Positions 35,500-45,422 are shown, counted from the stretch's first letter. The stretch is 64,000 nucleotides of DNA from JANRLF01 sp033762815 (GCA_033762815.1 JANRLF010000008.1:1-64000), one strand, 5' to 3'. Translations and numbers: made by a program. Notes: generated from the sequence alone by a model not told the origin.

Positions 35500-38255
35500 T
35501 AAAAGAGACTGCCCTGTTGAGGCTTATCGTCAATCTTGCGGGTATTTTTGGTAAGGTCCCATTCCACTTCGCTACCTATTTGAAGGTTTTCGTTGGGTTC
35601 TTCCTCGACAGAATGAGGTGTTTCGCTTGGCGGTTCGGGCTGGGTAGCGGCAGCAAGTGTATCCATAGCCTCATCAATGGCATCTACATCAATTATTGGA
35701 TCATCAGGTAGCAAGGCCTCATTTACGGGCTCTTCTGGTTCAGGGTCGCTGTCTATGGCTTTTACTGCTACCACATCGTTCATACTCAAGCGGTTGCCCA
35801 ATGATTTCCAACCCTTCACATCTATAAAGTCAGCCAAAGCAATTGTCTCGGTCAACTTTTCTTTGGCCTTGCCTTTGGTTACTTTTACTTCCACATTGGG
35901 TCTGCTATCGGTGCTAACCACTACTGCTTTTGAGCCCTTTGCTTCGGAAATAAAGGTATAACGCTGGCCAGGCCTACCTTCAGGCTGAAAACGCTTAACA
36001 AAGTAATTCTTCTTTTCAGCATCGTAATGGACTGCACTAACAACAATGCCGGGCTTCAATTGCTGCACGATAAGGATATCGTTCATTTCGTAGCGATTGG
36101 TGAGCTCAAAGCTGGTCAGCTCATAACTGCCATCTTTATGTATTACCAATATGCGTTGCTCCGCCTCAAAGTTGCCTAAAAACCGTCCACGGCCATCGGT
36201 ATTGAGCCTACCCACGGTTTCATCTAACCAAATATTGAGCCCACCCAGTGTGGAGCTACCACTGCTGCTCAGCACAATTTTTCGGATAGGGTACTTGGTG
36301 AGGATATTGCCCATGGAGCCTCGCCCCTTGATATCGATAGTTGAAAAGTCGAAATCGAACACCTTTTTCTTGGCAGCACTGCCCTGTGTAAGGTACACCC
36401 CTATCACTTCCGCCTCCCCGTTAGGATTGGCACTAAAATATAGCACCTTTGAGCCTTTGGCTCCCTTGGTTATATCATATTCCTTATCGCGGGTAATCGC
36501 GGTAACCGGGAAACGCTTTACAAAGCTGCGCTTGCTGGCTGCATCCCAATACACCGCATTGTAAGTCATGCGCTCGTCGCCTTTTTTGAATACCCCTGCA
36601 TGGATAATGCTTTTACCAACGAAGGTTTTTTCGGCTATTTTGGTTACGGAAAATTTGCCATCTTCCCTAAACACTATAATATCGTCCAAGTCGGAACAAT
36701 CGCATACATATTCGTCCTTTTTCAACCCAAAGCCCACAAATCCTTCTTCCCTATTGATGTACAACTTTTGGTTGGCAACTGCCACTTGCGCAGCTTGTAT
36801 GCTGTCGAATATGCGCAACTCCGTTTTGCGCTCACGGCCTTTGCCATACTTGTCCAATAATCTCTGGAAATAAGCAATAGCAAAGGCGGTCAGGTTATCC
36901 AAATCGGTTTGTGTCTGCACCAAATCTTCCTCCAGCTTACGGATATATTCGTCAGCCTTGAAGGCATCAAATTTCGAGATACGTTTAATGCGTATTTCGG
37001 TCAGCTTTACAATATCTTCTTCAGTTATCTCTCTGTAAAAAATAGCCTTGTGTGGTTCTAGGCCTCTATCAATAGCTGCTATTACCCCTTCCCAAGTTTC
37101 CTCTTCCTCAATATCACGATAAATGCGGTTCTCGATGAAAATTTTCTCCAACGAACTGAAGTGCCACTTTTCCTGCAAGTCCTTTTTCTTGATTTCAAGT
37201 TCTTGACGTAGCAAATCTTTGGTTTGCTCTGTACAGATGCGGAGAATTTCGTTAACGGGCAAAAAATGCGGCTTGTCCTGAATAATGACACAGGCATTGG
37301 GAGATATGCTGATTTCGCATTCGGTAAAAGCATATAGGGCATCAATAGTAATATCGGGGGAAATGCCCGGTGCCAACTCTATTACTATCTCAACATCCTT
37401 TGCGGTATTGTCGGTTACTTTTTTGATTTTGATTTTATTGCGCTCGTTGGCCTTTACGATGCTATCTATCAATGACGAAGTGGTAGTACCAAATGGAATC
37501 TCCCTGACGATAAGCGTTTTCTTGTCAACCGTTTCTATTTTGGCTCTCACCTTCACTTTACCGCCACGGCCACCTTGGGCATAATCACTTACATCACAAT
37601 ATCCTCCGGTAAGAAAATCAGGATAGATTTCTACTTTCTTTCCCTTTAAAATATCAATGGAGCCTTTGATGAGCTCAATAAAGTTGTGCGGCAGTACTTT
37701 TGTAGCCAACCCCACAGCAATGCCCTCTACCCCTTGGGCCAACAAAAGGGGAAACTTCATAGGCAAGGTTACCGGCTCACGTTTGCGGCCATCGTACGAT
37801 AACTGCCAGACCGTAGTATCGGCATTGAACGCTACTTCCAGTGCAAATTTTGAAAGCCTTGCCTCAATATACCTCGGTGCCGCGGCCCCATCGCCAGTGC
37901 GTACATCGCCCCAGTTGCCTTGGGTTTCTATCAGTAAATCCTTCTGGCCCAAGCCTACTATGGCAGCCCCTATGGCCTGATCGCCGTGGGGATGGTACTG
38001 CATGGTGTGGCCTATAATGTTGGCTACTTTGTTAAAGCGGCCATCGTCCATTTCCTCCATGCTATGCAGTATGCGGCGCTGTACAGGTTTCAGACCATCC
38101 TCTATAGCAGGTACGGCACGCTCCAATATTACATAAGAAGCATAATCCAAAAACCAATCCTTGTACATGCCCGAAACGGGTACCTTGCCACTATGGTGGC
38201 CTTCATCGGCACTGGGGAGTTCTTCGGGTAGGTCGTTATCCAGTTCTTCGTTCAT
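35499..38255 (-). CDS. parC: DNA topoisomerase IV subunit A
   Basis: 918 residues. The N-terminal half is the type IIA breakage-reunion domain: MYKDWFLDYASYVILERAVP, DGLKPVQRRILHSM, MQYHPHGDQAIG and active-site Tyr129 in AAPRYIEARLS. The sequence matches the ParC-like branch of Bacteroidota rather than GyrA, whose start differs. The C-terminal half has beta-pinwheel-like repeats (RFLGNFEAEQRILVIHKDG..., KRFPVTAITRDKEYDI) and an acidic tail. With ParE it decatenates chromosomes. Some annotations call it gyrase/topoisomerase IV subunit A. Confidence 0.9.
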   Translation of the reverse strand: MNEELDNDLPEELPSADEGHHSGKVPVSGMYKDWFLDYASYVILERAVPAIEDGLKPVQRRILHSMEEMDDGRFNKVANIIGHTMQYHPHGDQAIGAAIVGLGQKDLLIETQGNWGDVRTGDGAAAPRYIEARLSKFALEVAFNADTTVWQLSYDGRKREPVTLPMKFPLLLAQGVEGIAVGLATKVLPHNFIELIKGSIDILKGKKVEIYPDFLTGGYCDVSDYAQGGRGGKVKVRAKIETVDKKTLIVREIPFGTTTSSLIDSIVKANERNKIKIKKVTDNTAKDVEIVIELAPGISPDITIDALYAFTECEISISPNACVIIQDKPHFLPVNEILRICTEQTKDLLRQELEIKKKDLQEKWHFSSLEKIFIENRIYRDIEEEETWEGVIAAIDRGLEPHKAIFYREITEEDIVKLTEIRIKRISKFDAFKADEYIRKLEEDLVQTQTDLDNLTAFAIAYFQRLLDKYGKGRERKTELRIFDSIQAAQVAVANQKLYINREEGFVGFGLKKDEYVCDCSDLDDIIVFREDGKFSVTKIAEKTFVGKSIIHAGVFKKGDERMTYNAVYWDAASKRSFVKRFPVTAITRDKEYDITKGAKGSKVLYFSANPNGEAEVIGVYLTQGSAAKKKVFDFDFSTIDIKGRGSMGNILTKYPIRKIVLSSSGSSTLGGLNIWLDETVGRLNTDGRGRFLGNFEAEQRILVIHKDGSYELTSFELTNRYEMNDILIVQQLKPGIVVSAVHYDAEKKNYFVKRFQPEGRPGQRYTFISEAKGSKAVVVSTDSRPNVEVKVTKGKAKEKLTETIALADFIDVKGWKSLGNRLSMNDVVAVKAIDSDPEPEEPVNEALLPDDPIIDVDAIDEAMDTLAAATQPEPPSETPHSVEEEPNENLQIGSEVEWDLTKNTRKIDDKPQQGSLF

Positions 38256-38361
38256 ATCGCCTCTTCAAGCCATAAGCATGGCTTTGGAAGTTATAAAATT
38301 AAGGCTTTTCCATTGTCCATAGCATTGCGTAATCCACAATGTAGCATTGATTGTACGGCGG

Positions 38362-39111
38362 CTATAGCAAGCCAGGAATTACTGCTCGTCGTTCGGCAGG
38401 ATATTCTGAAAACTTCGCCTTATACCATCGGTGGTGCTCCAAAGCACGGGGTAATAAATTAGCTACTGTCCATATTGCAAAAGCAAGGGCCGGCAGCGAC
38501 CACGTAGCAATAGCGAAACCTATCCATTCCATCATTTCCCCAAAATGGTTGGGGCAGGAAATATACTTGAACAAACCACCAGTAGGTATTCTATAGCCAG
38601 TCTCCCCAGGCTTGCGTAAATTAAGCAGAATATTGTCTGACCAAATATTGATAGCCATACCCGCTGAAAAAAACAGCATGCCTATTATGAACCTTAAATC
38701 GTAGCACCAATCTATAGGATAGGCGTGACCGAAATAGCCGAAATGCAGGCCATTGGTAGAAGCATTGACCCCATTAAAGAAAATGGCAGAGAGGACTATT
38801 ACCAAAGGCATTCGCTTGCCAGCAGTCTTGATACGAAAGGGAAAAATCAATGAGCGATGGAAATAATGACCTACCCAACACGCAAAAAATATCCATGAGA
38901 CGGCGGTCTTTTCCAAAGGCCCTAAAAAACAAACAGCAAAAATAATAGGCGATGGCAGCTCCATGATTATCCAACCCAAACGATTGGGGATAGTAGGCCC
39001 CCATTTTGGCTGGGTATGCCTTCCATATGGAGCAGTCACTTTTAGCAGCACCAAGAATGTAATGACCGCTATACCCATCCATATCCAAACAACTATATCA
39101 AACCTCTCCAT
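38362..39111 (-). CDS. steroid 5-alpha-reductase-like membrane protein
   Basis: 249 residues, five to six hydrophobic helices. The C-terminal block ISCPNHFGEMMEWIGFAIATWSLPALAFAIWTVANLLPRALEHHRWYKAKFSEYP is typical of the 3-oxo-5-alpha-steroid 4-dehydrogenase C-terminal domain, which binds NADPH. The physiological substrate in bacteria is unknown, possibly a lipid or polyprenoid enone. Stand-alone gene. Confidence 0.88.
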   Translation of the reverse strand: MERFDIVVWIWMGIAVITFLVLLKVTAPYGRHTQPKWGPTIPNRLGWIIMELPSPIIFAVCFLGPLEKTAVSWIFFACWVGHYFHRSLIFPFRIKTAGKRMPLVIVLSAIFFNGVNASTNGLHFGYFGHAYPIDWCYDLRFIIGMLFFSAGMAINIWSDNILLNLRKPGETGYRIPTGGLFKYISCPNHFGEMMEWIGFAIATWSLPALAFAIWTVANLLPRALEHHRWYKAKFSEYPAERRAVIPGLL

Positions 39112-39274
39112 ATCCGTTAATATAAACCAATTTGCTACAATAACGAATTTTTCGTTATTAACAGCTCTAGGTTAAAATAAAACATTGCCATTCTTTTTCT
39201 TTCCATATAAAAGTGTAAATTTTATCATTAGAAAATGGTAGGCCTGCCTTAATTGAGCGGCACATGAAAAGGCA

Positions 39275-40387
39275 GTGTGTATGTTGTTGTTACGAAACAT
39301 ATGGATGTTGTTGTTAGGCACAATACTGCTACAAAGCTGTAATGGGCCTGAGAAACCTTATGAGATAGTAGTAAAAACCTATGGTAACAACAAACCGGAG
39401 GTAGTGGAAACCTATATTGGCAAAGACGACAATATGGTAAGGCTGAAACGGGTAGAATACTATCAGAATGGAAAAAAAAGGCTGGAAAAGCATTACCAAA
39501 ATGGTAAGGAGCAAGGCCCGAGTGAGCAATGGTACGAAAATGGCAACCGCAAGTTTTTGGAATATTACAAAAACGGGGAAAAGGACAGCATTTCCCTTTA
39601 CTGGTTTGAGAATGGCACAAAGGGCTCTGAATGCTTTTATAGAAATGGGAAAATCAGCGGCAAATCACTTACGTGGTTTGAGAATGGCCAATTGAGTACA
39701 CAAGCCAGCCTTGAAGAAGGTAAGTATAACGGCGACTACTCTCGCTGGTACGGCAATGGCCAGCTAATGCATTCAGGCAAAAATGTAAATGACAAAAAAG
39801 AGGGCGTTTGGGTGTACTTTTCCCGCAATGGCCAAAAAGAATCAGAAGGGGAATATAAAAATGACAAAAAGGAAGGATTCTGGGTATTTTGGTACCCTAA
39901 TGGTCAAAAGCGCGCTGAAGGCCGCTATGTAGAAGGCGAACGGCATGGGAAATGGCCATTCTGGTACAGTAATGGTAAATTGGTTTCTGAGGTCTACTTT
40001 AAGCACGGTGTTAAAGATGGGTTATGGATCGAATGGTTTGAAAACGGCCAAAAGAGCTTTGAAGGCAGATATATTAATGGTAAAGAAGAAGGATTGGTCA
40101 GACAGTGGTATGAAAATGGTCAATTAATGTGGCAGCGCTTCTTTAAAAATGGCAAAGAAGAAGGGGTAACCAACACTTGGTATGAAAATGGACAAACGTC
40201 AACCCAAGGAAATTTTAAAGAGGGTAAGGAAAACGGCAAGTTTACTGCTTGGTATGAAAATGGACAAAAGGAGTATGAGCGCTATTTTTTAAATGGCGTA
40301 CAAGATGGCAAAGCCACCAAATGGGACAAAAACGGGAAGGTGTTGAGTGTACAATACTATGAACAGGGCAAGCCTAAAGATGAGTAA
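39275..40387 (+). CDS. MORN-repeat (YwqK-like) lipoprotein
   Basis: 370 residues. The signal has lipobox LQSC. The mature part is a chain of about 13 repeats of 23 residues, each with the pattern WYENGQ...G.YKNGKEEG (for example WYGNGQLMHSGKNVNDKKEG, WFENGQKSFEGRYINGKEEG). These match the MORN-like variant annotated as YwqK-family antitoxin. That toxin-antitoxin label is probably inherited and no toxin is adjacent, so a surface or periplasmic role is as likely. The exact start (39275, 39281 or 39305) is uncertain. Confidence 0.85.
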   Translation: MCMLLLRNIWMLLLGTILLQSCNGPEKPYEIVVKTYGNNKPEVVETYIGKDDNMVRLKRVEYYQNGKKRLEKHYQNGKEQGPSEQWYENGNRKFLEYYKNGEKDSISLYWFENGTKGSECFYRNGKISGKSLTWFENGQLSTQASLEEGKYNGDYSRWYGNGQLMHSGKNVNDKKEGVWVYFSRNGQKESEGEYKNDKKEGFWVFWYPNGQKRAEGRYVEGERHGKWPFWYSNGKLVSEVYFKHGVKDGLWIEWFENGQKSFEGRYINGKEEGLVRQWYENGQLMWQRFFKNGKEEGVTNTWYENGQTSTQGNFKEGKENGKFTAWYENGQKEYERYFLNGVQDGKATKWDKNGKVLSVQYYEQGKPKDE

Positions 40388-40574
40388 TTAGGCTGAAATG
40401 CCGATTGGGCAAGGCTTTTACAAAAATTTAACAATGAAAATATCCACAAAAAGGACGAAAGGGATATAAATATCATTTTTACATAAGACGCTAACCATAA
40501 GCACACAATAAATAAGAATTTACTTTAACTCATTTTAAAATGCAGCGTTATCAACACTTGCAAGTTTTGGTTCA

Positions 40575-40605
40575 TTTGCGCAGAAATGATTTGCAGCTAA
40601 ATTTG
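40575..40605 (+). promoter_or_regulatory. promoter of HU gene
   Basis: TTTG (40575-40578), 19 bp, TAAATTTG (40598-40605), a perfect match to the Bacteroidota consensus. The ATG at 40659 leaves a leader of about 45 bases. The rest of the 40388-40574 gap shows nothing recognised. Confidence 0.8.
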
Positions 40606-40658
40606 TTCAACATCTTATTGAAAATCATTTCTTTAAAAACCCTATAAAACCCTAAACA

Positions 40659-40928
40659 ATGAACAAAGGAGAATTGGTAAATCAAATCGCTACTGAAGCT
40701 GGCCTTAGCAAAGCACAAGCTGGCGCTGCATTGAATGCCGTATTGGATGGCATTACTGCTACCTTGAAAAAAGGCGACAAAGTAACCTTGGTTGGCTTTG
40801 GCACTTTCTCAGTTTCCCAAAGGTCAGCTAGAACTGGCAGAAACCCACAAACTGGCAAAGAAATCAAAATTGCTGCTAAAAAAGTAGTAAGGTTCAAAGC
40901 TGGTAAAGAATTCGCTTCTGCAGTATAA
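40659..40928 (+). CDS. HU family DNA-binding protein
   Basis: 89 residues. MNKGELVNQIATEAGLSKAQAGAALNAVLDGI, GDKVTLVGFGTFSV, ARTGRNPQTGKEIKI and VVRFKAGKEF are classic HU/IHF-family sequences, including the beta-arm tip RNP. It binds and bends DNA in the nucleoid. It has its own promoter and terminator, consistent with strong expression. Confidence 0.96.
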   Translation: MNKGELVNQIATEAGLSKAQAGAALNAVLDGITATLKKGDKVTLVGFGTFSVSQRSARTGRNPQTGKEIKIAAKKVVRFKAGKEFASAV

Positions 40929-40951
40929 GCTTTCACGCTTTCACCACCAAA

Positions 40952-40983
40952 AAGGCAAGGTCAGCATGGCCTTGCCTTTTTTT
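40952..40983 (+). terminator. terminator of HU gene
   Basis: Stem AAGGCAAGG/CCTTGCCTT with a 9-nt loop, then TTTTT. It lies 24 bp past the HU stop. Confidence 0.9.
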
Positions 40984-41052
40984 ATCTATTGGGTAGAAGA
41001 TAGGAAGTAGAGGGTATATGGAAATTTACGATTTAAGAGAGTGTTTCCAATC

Positions 41053-41073
41053 TTGATACCTGCTACTAGATAC
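41053..41073. repeat. heptamer repeats at the dedA 3' end
   Basis: TTGATAC, CTGCTAC, TAGATAC at a period of 7, directly next to the stop of the minus-strand DedA gene. Confidence 0.65.
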
Positions 41074-41721
41074 TCACTTAGTAGCCAGCTTTCGCGTACG
41101 CAAGTATTCAATGATAGGGGGCAGTATTGACAAGAAAATGATACCAAATATGACGTAGGTAAAGTTATGTTTTACGGTTTCCAGATTACCAAACAAATAA
41201 CCCACCGTAAGGAAACCTGCTATCCATAAAAACCCACCAACAATGTTAAAGGAGATAAACTTTCCATAACGCATAGTACCTACCCCCGCTACAAATGGCG
41301 CAAAAGTTCTAATGAATGGCATAAAACGGGCGATAATAATGGTTTTGCCGCCATGCTTTTCATAAAATGCTTGGGTTTTGAGCAAATGTTCCCTTTTGAT
41401 AAAGCGATAGTCGCGTGAAAAGACCTTGGGGCCAATATAATTGCCGATGGCATAATTGACCGTATCACCCAACACTGCGGCCACAAATAATACAATGAAT
41501 AACACGAACACATTCAGTTCACTCCCTTCAGTGGCAGCTAAGGCCCCGCAGGCAAACAATAGGGAATCGCCCGGCAAAAAAGGCATTACCACTAAACCGG
41601 TTTCTACAAAAATAATCAGGAACAGGATGGCATAAGTCCAGCTTTTGTAATTGGCCACCCATTCGTTCAGATGCACATCGAGATGCAAAAAGAAATCTAA
41701 AAACTCCTTTATAACTTCCAT
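41074..41721 (-). CDS. DedA family membrane protein
   Basis: 215 residues. ETGLVVMPFLPGDSLLFACGAL, VAAVLGDTVNYAIGNYIG and IIIARFMPFIRTFAPFVAGVGTMRY are DedA hallmarks (including the conserved Glu, Asp and Arg in the re-entrant loops). DedA proteins are inner-membrane transporters or scramblases, several acting on undecaprenyl phosphate or phospholipids. A TACCTTTG -7 element lies just upstream (41726-41733). Confidence 0.92.
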   Translation of the reverse strand: MEVIKEFLDFFLHLDVHLNEWVANYKSWTYAILFLIIFVETGLVVMPFLPGDSLLFACGALAATEGSELNVFVLFIVLFVAAVLGDTVNYAIGNYIGPKVFSRDYRFIKREHLLKTQAFYEKHGGKTIIIARFMPFIRTFAPFVAGVGTMRYGKFISFNIVGGFLWIAGFLTVGYLFGNLETVKHNFTYVIFGIIFLSILPPIIEYLRTRKLATK

Positions 41722-41783
41722 GCCACAAAGGTAGAAACATAAATGGAAAGCGGTACCACATAGGCCCGCTTTCCATCACAAAA

Positions 41784-44189
41784 TTAGAAAGATACCCTAA
41801 GGGTAACCATCAGATTACGTCCAGCGGCACTTAGCCCTGAAGCGAAGTAACGATAATTCTTGTCCAGTATGTTTTCCATAGCTATTTGTGCCCTCAAATA
41901 CCTGTTGACCTGATAAGCCAGTCGCAGGTTCAAAGTATACCAAGCGGGGTTGCCAAACTGAGTAGCATACACAAAGTTATCCTCCCCAGCTAAGTTGTAA
42001 TCCGCTAAATGCTTCCATCCATTATAGAGCACGTAGAACTCGCCTTGAAATTGCTTGCGCTGGTAATTCAAACCCGTTCTCCCATAAATGGGAGGTATAT
42101 GGTCAAGTGGTTGGTCGGTGGTATCGGTAATGATTCTGCCGTAAGTAAAGGTCACTTTACTGCTCAGACTAATGTACTTGTTAAAGAATGCCTGAAAGCC
42201 TGCACTGAAGCCAGTAATGTACGCTTTACCTAAATTGATATTGGTTTGTACCTGGCTCAATTGGCCTTGATATACTACCGAATCCAATCCGTTGAGCGTA
42301 GTATTGGCCAAGTTAAAGGCATTGGTAATGTAATTGTAATAACCTGTTGCTTCTAATTGCAATCTATCCTTCCTAATATACCCCAAGGTCAATTCACCTG
42401 AATAGGTATACTTTGGTTTCAAATCAGGATTAGGAACAATTACATTGCCTGTAACCGATTCAAACACCTTTGCAAGATCATCCACATTAGGTGCCCTGAA
42501 TCCTGTGCTTCCAGCCAGTGCTATGCGAAAGCCTTTCGGAAGGTTGAACACTAATCCCAGACTTCCGCTAAGGGCATGATGCTGCTGGTTGACTTCCCTA
42601 AATGGAAAAGGGAAAAAAGTAGTATCGCCAAAATCGGCATTTAGTCCAATGAAACTATACCGAATACCCTCGTTTAGCACTAGCCAATCTTTTAAATGCA
42701 CATAATGACTTAAGTAAGCGGCAACTGAATACATATTGCTGCCCCCATTTGGGTATCGAGTAGCCGCCGGCCCTTCCTCATTGGTTGCAATGTTTTCTTG
42801 AAACGCGGTGGAATTCACATCATTATATGTAGCCTCTAAACCATAATTCAATTCGTTCTTGGTCCCAATCCGCTTACTAAGGTCAAAATTGACGGTACCA
42901 ATTTTTACTTTCTCTATTTGTGAAACTTTGTTGTCATTGTTCAAACGTCTATTAATCCTGCTTTCTTCAATATCTTGAAAAGCCAGACTTAGCTGTGCCC
43001 TATCGTACCACCTAGTGTTACTTAGCTGTAATTGGTAGGCAGCAAGCAAACGCTTTTGGGGCCCATAATACCATTCAGCAAATCTAAAGGCTCCATTGCG
43101 GGTATCCGTCAGGCGGTCGTACCGGGGGATATCGCTACTATTAGAAAATTGGAAATTTAGAATGTGCGACACCTTGCTACTTTGTTTAAAGAGGAATTTC
43201 TGCAAGATATCGTATTGATAATAACCCGAAAACCTTTGATTATTGGGATTGCTGTTGGCTACAATGGAATCTATACCATTGATTCGCTCAACATAAAATA
43301 GGCGCTTTCCCCAATCGCCATAAAAGGGATTGCGATTGTTTCCTTGACGGAGGTCATCGAAATCAGAAAACGTAACACTGGTAAATGAGCCAAAACGCCT
43401 TCCCCCAAAATTAAGGTCGATATGGCCCGTCTTTTCCAGATTAGCTGATGAAAACCTTGCAAATGCGTTGCCCTTAAAGTTAAATGAATGGGCACTGTCA
43501 CCCAATTCAGGCATGCGTGTGGTAAAACTGATAACGCCACCTAAGGCATCGCTTCCATACATTACAGAACCAGGACCAAACACCACCTCCATTTTTTCCA
43601 GCATGTTATTGTCCACCGTAATAATGTTCTGCAGGTGTCCTGCCCGATAAATAGCATTGTTCATTCTGATGCCGTCTACCACCAGCAGTACCTCATTAGC
43701 TTCTAAGCCCCTTAACACGGGGCTACCTCCCCCAGCTTGGCTTTTCTGCACAAATACTTCTCCGCTTTCTATCAGTACGTCAGCACTGGTTTGCTGATTG
43801 ACCCAGCTAAGCTCTTTTGAGTCAATGCTTACTATTTGTTGAGCTATATCGCGCCTTACCTCAGGTGTTCTCTGTGCAGCTATTACCACTGCATCCAAGT
43901 CAATGCTTTTCGATAACAGTCCTACGGTGTACTGGTTTTTCTTAAGTTCTGCAATATCAAAAGTATCGCGCTGAAAGCTGGCATGGCTTACATAAAGCTT
44001 CGTTAGATTAAGGAACTTACTAATATCCACTTGACCTTTGATATCGGTTACTACCGCTACCGAATCACCCATGCCGACTACTATAGCATTTGGAATAGGT
44101 TGCAAAGTAATTCCGTCTAATACCTTTAATTGCTGTGCAAAGGCAAAGGAAGATATCAATAGAAATATGGCAATAATTATTTTTTTCAT
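41784..44189 (-). CDS. TonB-dependent outer membrane receptor
   Basis: 801 residues. Signal MKKIIIAIFLLISSFAFAQ, then a short carboxypeptidase-regulatory-like domain (about 20-100), a plug (about 115-230: ADVLIESGEVFVQKSQAGGGSPVLRGLEANEVLLVVDGIRMNNA, then GPGSVMYGSDALGGVISF) and a large barrel ending in RNLMVTLRVSF. The plug resembles hemoglobin/heme-type receptors, so iron or heme uptake is possible but unproven. It is followed by three small conserved Bacteroidota proteins upstream. Confidence 0.92.
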   Translation of the reverse strand: MKKIIIAIFLLISSFAFAQQLKVLDGITLQPIPNAIVVGMGDSVAVVTDIKGQVDISKFLNLTKLYVSHASFQRDTFDIAELKKNQYTVGLLSKSIDLDAVVIAAQRTPEVRRDIAQQIVSIDSKELSWVNQQTSADVLIESGEVFVQKSQAGGGSPVLRGLEANEVLLVVDGIRMNNAIYRAGHLQNIITVDNNMLEKMEVVFGPGSVMYGSDALGGVISFTTRMPELGDSAHSFNFKGNAFARFSSANLEKTGHIDLNFGGRRFGSFTSVTFSDFDDLRQGNNRNPFYGDWGKRLFYVERINGIDSIVANSNPNNQRFSGYYQYDILQKFLFKQSSKVSHILNFQFSNSSDIPRYDRLTDTRNGAFRFAEWYYGPQKRLLAAYQLQLSNTRWYDRAQLSLAFQDIEESRINRRLNNDNKVSQIEKVKIGTVNFDLSKRIGTKNELNYGLEATYNDVNSTAFQENIATNEEGPAATRYPNGGSNMYSVAAYLSHYVHLKDWLVLNEGIRYSFIGLNADFGDTTFFPFPFREVNQQHHALSGSLGLVFNLPKGFRIALAGSTGFRAPNVDDLAKVFESVTGNVIVPNPDLKPKYTYSGELTLGYIRKDRLQLEATGYYNYITNAFNLANTTLNGLDSVVYQGQLSQVQTNINLGKAYITGFSAGFQAFFNKYISLSSKVTFTYGRIITDTTDQPLDHIPPIYGRTGLNYQRKQFQGEFYVLYNGWKHLADYNLAGEDNFVYATQFGNPAWYTLNLRLAYQVNRYLRAQIAMENILDKNYRYFASGLSAAGRNLMVTLRVSF

Positions 44190-44260
44190 TGGTTTAGTTT
44201 AAAAAGAGTAAAGGGCAGACGAAGTCCACCTAAAAAATTTGCTTCCGAAAAAAATTGTGA

Positions 44261-44773
44261 CTAAACCAACAAATCAGGCGGGGGCCCAGGCCTTTGCAAT
44301 ATCGGCGAGGTATAAATAAAACTAAAATTTCCGAATTTATCCCTGCCGCAGAAAATGGGTGCGCTATAATCGGCAAGTTTTACAAAATGATAAATACTTT
44401 GCTTTTTCAGTTTTTCCAAATCCATGGCTTGTGCCATTCGCTTCTCTACTTCCTTTTCAAGCCCTGCTAATAGCTGGGTTTCTTGATCATCGCTATAGCA
44501 ATAAAGCGTTACAAGGCCGTCCTTTATTTCCCTCCTCACCACATCATACATTTTGCCTTGCAGGCGAAATTCATGTTCATCTTCCCAGTCCAAATCTGCC
44601 AATTGCTGCTTGCTAAACGAAAAAGCCAACAATTTACCATTGTCAAGAGCGTCCAACATCGAGTGTTTCACTTCCTTGCGCACGGCCATCCTCTCAAACA
44701 GAAAAATGCACAGGTGTCCTACTTCATTGAAAATGAAAATGGATATCAACAGGATGGCGAACGCTCTTTTCAA
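44261..44773 (-). CDS. hypothetical protein, single N-terminal helix
   Basis: 170 residues, family not recognised. A hydrophobic N-terminus (FAILLISIFIFNEVGHLCIFLF) is followed by a basic and acidic soluble part and a C-terminus rich in Pro (QRPGPPPDLLV). Stop-to-start distance to the DUF6438 gene upstream is 2 bases, so the two are cotranscribed. It lies 71 bp upstream of the TonB-dependent receptor gene and may belong to the same uptake system. Confidence 0.7.
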   Translation of the reverse strand: MKRAFAILLISIFIFNEVGHLCIFLFERMAVRKEVKHSMLDALDNGKLLAFSFSKQQLADLDWEDEHEFRLQGKMYDVVRREIKDGLVTLYCYSDDQETQLLAGLEKEVEKRMAQAMDLEKLKKQSIYHFVKLADYSAPIFCGRDKFGNFSFIYTSPILQRPGPPPDLLV

Positions 44774-44775
44774 AA

Positions 44776-45387
44776 CTATTCTTGCGGAAGGTCTGCAATT
44801 TTAACCCAACCGGGTTCATTGGCTATAGCTTCCATATCTTTTACTATATCCAATAAAGCTGGCGGGGCATTGTAAGTTCCGCTAATCTTTTTCTCCCTAC
44901 CCCCATAATAGTAGCTTACATTGGTGCGGGGTAAATCCACTGCTGCCGGGGGGTATTCATTTGCCATGTCAAAGATGCCCGCATTCTCGAATTTGCTAGC
45001 CAGATTGGCTACCTTCTTCCAATCAATATACTTTTCATATACGCCTTGCTTATCAGTAAACCGCTTTCCTTCAAACACCACCCTACCACTACCAGCAATA
45101 CTGATGGTATATACTGGGCATTTTCCATAGCAGGGGGTTTTGCTCATGGTCATCAAGGTGGAATCTTGCTTAATTTGCACGGCCTGGTCAGGAGTAGGTA
45201 CCGTAAAGTGTGGCTGGTTTACAACGATGATAGTATCATTGGGCAATGGGGCAGGCTCTTGTATAGACGGAGGTGTTTCCGCCATTTTGTAATTATCTAC
45301 TGATGATGGTTTTACCGTTGTAGTAGGCTTATTGGTACTACACGCAGCCAATAAAAATACGATTGCCCAGAATAACATGAATTTCAT
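44776..45387 (-). CDS. DUF6438 domain lipoprotein
   Basis: 203 residues. Lipoprotein signal with lipobox LAAC (Cys16). A Pro/Thr-rich linker leads to a C-terminal domain with TPCYGKCPVYTISIAGSGRVVFEGK, then YIDWKKVANLASKFENAGIFDM and ISGTYNAPPALLDIVKDMEAIAN, the DUF6438 pattern. Function unknown. It precedes the 44261-44773 gene on the minus strand. Confidence 0.82.
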   Translation of the reverse strand: MKFMLFWAIVFLLAACSTNKPTTTVKPSSVDNYKMAETPPSIQEPAPLPNDTIIVVNQPHFTVPTPDQAVQIKQDSTLMTMSKTPCYGKCPVYTISIAGSGRVVFEGKRFTDKQGVYEKYIDWKKVANLASKFENAGIFDMANEYPPAAVDLPRTNVSYYYGGREKKISGTYNAPPALLDIVKDMEAIANEPGWVKIADLPQE

Positions 45388-45422
45388 TCGATAAAATTAA
45401 GGATAGTAAAGATATCGAACCG

